NCBI GenBank assembly: GCA_028564675.1
Contig: JAOVVO010000067.1
Location: 124,001 to 188,000, forward strand
Source: Onchocerca lupi
Taxonomy: Eukaryota > Nematoda > Chromadorea > Rhabditida > Onchocercidae
Direction: 5' to 3'
DNA length: 64,000 nt
The notes under the pieces are model-generated. The model was not told where the DNA came from and ran no database searches. It was given only the letters and a program-made list of their open reading frames with translations. The translations under genes were made by a program, and so were the position numbers. Below are positions 61,712-64,000 of this stretch, in pieces. Every line of letters starts with the position of its first letter. Position 1 is the stretch's first letter.

Positions 61712-63570
61712 ATGATCAAAAACCATAAGATATCACTGATATTTTGGTGGTACATACTGGTACAACATGTCACAGCATTTTACCAAATATCTCCGGAGAA
61801 GCTTATCAGCTTATCAATGGAAGCTTGTTCACATGAGAGACAATCACTCGATGATAATATTATGATTGTATGTCCATTTTTTAATATACTCAAATCTTCT
61901 ATTTCCTAAATAGATAAAAGTTTCAGCGCTTTCGTCGCACTTTTTCCTTGTGTGGAATCAGTTTCCGCAATGACTTTGTACAGATATCAGGGATAGATGA
62001 GCTTGAAAATTCGATCAAAGATGTCAAATTAATTAAAAATCTATATAGTCAATTCTAATTCATTCTAGTAATTAGAACGAATTGCGATTAAAGTGACTGC
62101 ATCTTTTTTTAGTTATTCCCAGAAACAGTACGATCTTGTGGATCAATTTATACCAATAAAATGCAAAACGATTATGACAATGATTTGAAGCATGTAACTA
62201 GTCTAAATCCTACTGTACAAATTATTTGGCATGAAATGGGTAGTATAAATACTTGTGAACTGGAATATAAGGTTCATTTTCAATGCTGAAATTTTGCTTT
62301 GGAATAATTTAATTTATAAAAAGTAAGATTTGTTTCTATTAACTTTGAAATTCTGTAAATTTTTGGTAAATTTCAATGAATATATTCGCTTATTCAGATG
62401 TTAGTATAATTTGTCTGTATTAGAATGATAGTAATTTTTTAAAGGGTTATCAAAAAAACTACCGTATATCACCTGATCTGGGATATTACATCGGATGTCA
62501 AAAAGCTCTTTCACAATACATATCACAGTTAGCTATTCGAAAAACACCAATTTGGAATACCAGTAATCCAAACTGCCCACTGAAAAGTTTACCGAAAAAT
62601 TATGAGGTAATCATCAATATGATTATTTATTGGATTTACGAGACTACTTTGAGATGGAGAGATATTGTCTCACGTCTAAAAGCCAAACAAGACTAGATAC
62701 TCTTTTCGAGAAGTTTCAGGATTTATTCTCCCAATTTGAACTTGAAGTCTGAATTACCAATATTTTGAATTAAAATCGCACCGTAAATAGATCTTCACAT
62801 CATGTTGATCATGCTTTCAGGGTTACTTAGCATGTGACTTTATACACGGCAAATGGTATGAAGTAATTTTCAAGAGTATGATACGTTATGAAGTTTACCA
62901 CAAAAAAGTTTACAGAACTTTCTGGTCCAATTATTCCAGCACTTTTTTGATCAGGCCCAGTTTTCTGATCAAAACTAATTACACAGAAATGGACTGGCTT
63001 CCAAAACTTATTTCACTGAAAGTTAGGTAAGCGTATACTTTTGAAAATTTCCACCAATTTCCCAAATAATTTTTTCTTTTTTCTCAATAACTTTCTCTTA
63101 CTAAAAAAATTAAAAAGCAAGAAATAATACTTAATTATTCTTAATATGCATATCATTATCATCAAAAGCTACAGTTTGATGATTTCAATGAATTTTTGGT
63201 AGAACAATATTCCGATTATTCTTTCAAATAATCATTGGCTTTTACGGATAAAAGTGTGATTCAAAAACTGCAAGATGACTATAGAATTGAACAAAACTGT
63301 ACAGATCAAAAGATGAAAGAAATTAAAAGAAAAAATGAATCATTTCATGTTTCATTCAGGCCACTGAGTTGCGACGATGCGAAATTTTCATTAAATATAG
63401 ATTCGAATTGGTCGCAACCGATTTCACTTATCATTTATTATCGCATTCGTCTCAATAGGCACGTACATTATGTAAGTTTGATATGCAACCGTACAGTGGA
63501 AGACTGGATGAGTGATACATTTATTTTGATTCCATCGCTTGCAATTCATGAAGTTTGCTACCAGGTTTGA
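61712..63570 (+). CDS. Unrecognised secreted protein, possibly incomplete at the 3' end
   Basis: Five exons: 61712-61867, 62113-62271, 62445-62606, 62821-63026, 63255-63570; 332 residues. All joins keep phase, and exons 1-4 have usable GT donors. The N-terminus (MIKNHKISLIFWWYILVQHVTA) is a good signal peptide. About a dozen cysteines are scattered through the mature part (C40, C61 and others), with several NxT/NxS sites (NYS, NYT, NCT, NES, NRT), as expected for an extracellular protein. No second membrane segment and no known domain is recognised. Acceptors of exon 3 (TTTTAAAG) and exon 5 (GGATAAAAG) are atypical, so those edges are less sure. Exon 5 may splice on at CAG/GTTTGA to a further exon near 63754 instead of stopping at 63570. 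Confidence 0.6.
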
Positions 63571-64000
63571 ATTAAGTTATTAATTAATTAGATATTTATG
63601 TACACGATGAAATGATGAACTGAATGTTTACTGTATTGATGAATTACATAATTATTCAGCTTCTCTTTCTCATTATGACTTCTGTACTCATCGTTCACAA
63701 CGTTTCAAGTAATAGTTACAACATTTAAGATTGCGAGATTTTTTTTTTTTAGAATTTCAAAAACTTGATAATCTTTATGCCTTATATGTAACTCAAATTA
63801 ATTCTCAGCAATATGTTTGAAAATCAGAGAAAGATCGTTGCCGATATCGAAATTGACTTTATACAGTGCTGATTATCATATCAATGAAAAATGACGGAAT
63901 GATTCGAGTGAATGAAGTTCAGATTTTGGAATCCTTAAGACTGAAATTAATAATTTGAAATATTTAAGTCTTTCTTATTGACGAAGAGGATTGTATGCAT
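63571..64000. other. Right edge of the window
   Basis: AT-rich. It may contain a further exon of the preceding gene: after TTTTTTTTTTAG at about 63753 a short frame (NFKNLIIFMPYM) ends in a stop. Otherwise nothing is recognised. Confidence 0.35.

Overview
The window reads as chromosomal DNA of a nematode, most likely a filarial or other spirurid worm. The basis is AT-rich sequence, protein genes cut into 4-11 exons by AT-rich introns, splice acceptors of the TTTCAG type, AG acceptors just upstream of several start codons (as expected for spliced-leader trans-splicing), and the mix of gene families. The species cannot be fixed from the sequence alone. I found no tRNA, rRNA, CRISPR array or bacterial operon. 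Gene models were built by hand, by joining exons at GT/AG sites and checking reading phase.

Layout: (1) a Rab5/21/22-type small GTPase, + strand, 928-2551; (2) about 9.3 kb without a recognisable gene; (3) ERO1, the ER thiol oxidase, + strand, 11880-15797, 10 exons; (4) a Regnase-1/REGE-1-type endoribonuclease, - strand, 24081-17967, 9 exons, with UBA-like, NYN/PIN, CCCH zinc finger and C-terminal helical domains; (5) about 14 kb of gene-poor DNA carrying an LTR relic, (CATC)n, a polypyrimidine/polypurine block and short duplications; (6) a Frizzled Wnt receptor, + strand, 38169-42929, 7 exons; (7) a - strand block of three genes: WDR12/Ytm1 (59080-53594), a CIR1-type corepressor/splicing factor (52730-49590) and a tetraspanin (48509-45686); (8) at the right edge, a + strand gene for an unrecognised secreted protein, 61712-63570.

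The least ordinary item is a structurally complete but internally deleted BEL/Pao-type LTR retrotransposon, 54498-56562, inside an intron of the WDR12 gene. It has two ~443-bp LTRs, a 5-bp target duplication and a decayed gag (DUF1759-like) fragment but no pol. A truncated LTR of the same family lies in the opposite orientation at 33233-33475. Clusters of ACGT-core (bZIP/E-box-like) motifs recur upstream of WDR12 (three 53-bp tandem copies), upstream of ERO1, just past the tetraspanin stop codon and beside the LTR relic.

The genes do not form one pathway. They cover vesicle traffic (Rab), ER oxidative folding (ERO1), mRNA decay (Regnase), Wnt signalling (Frizzled), 60S ribosome assembly (WDR12), RNA processing/transcription (CIR1) and membrane organisation (tetraspanin). 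The three co-oriented - strand genes could be a loosely spaced operon, which is inference only.
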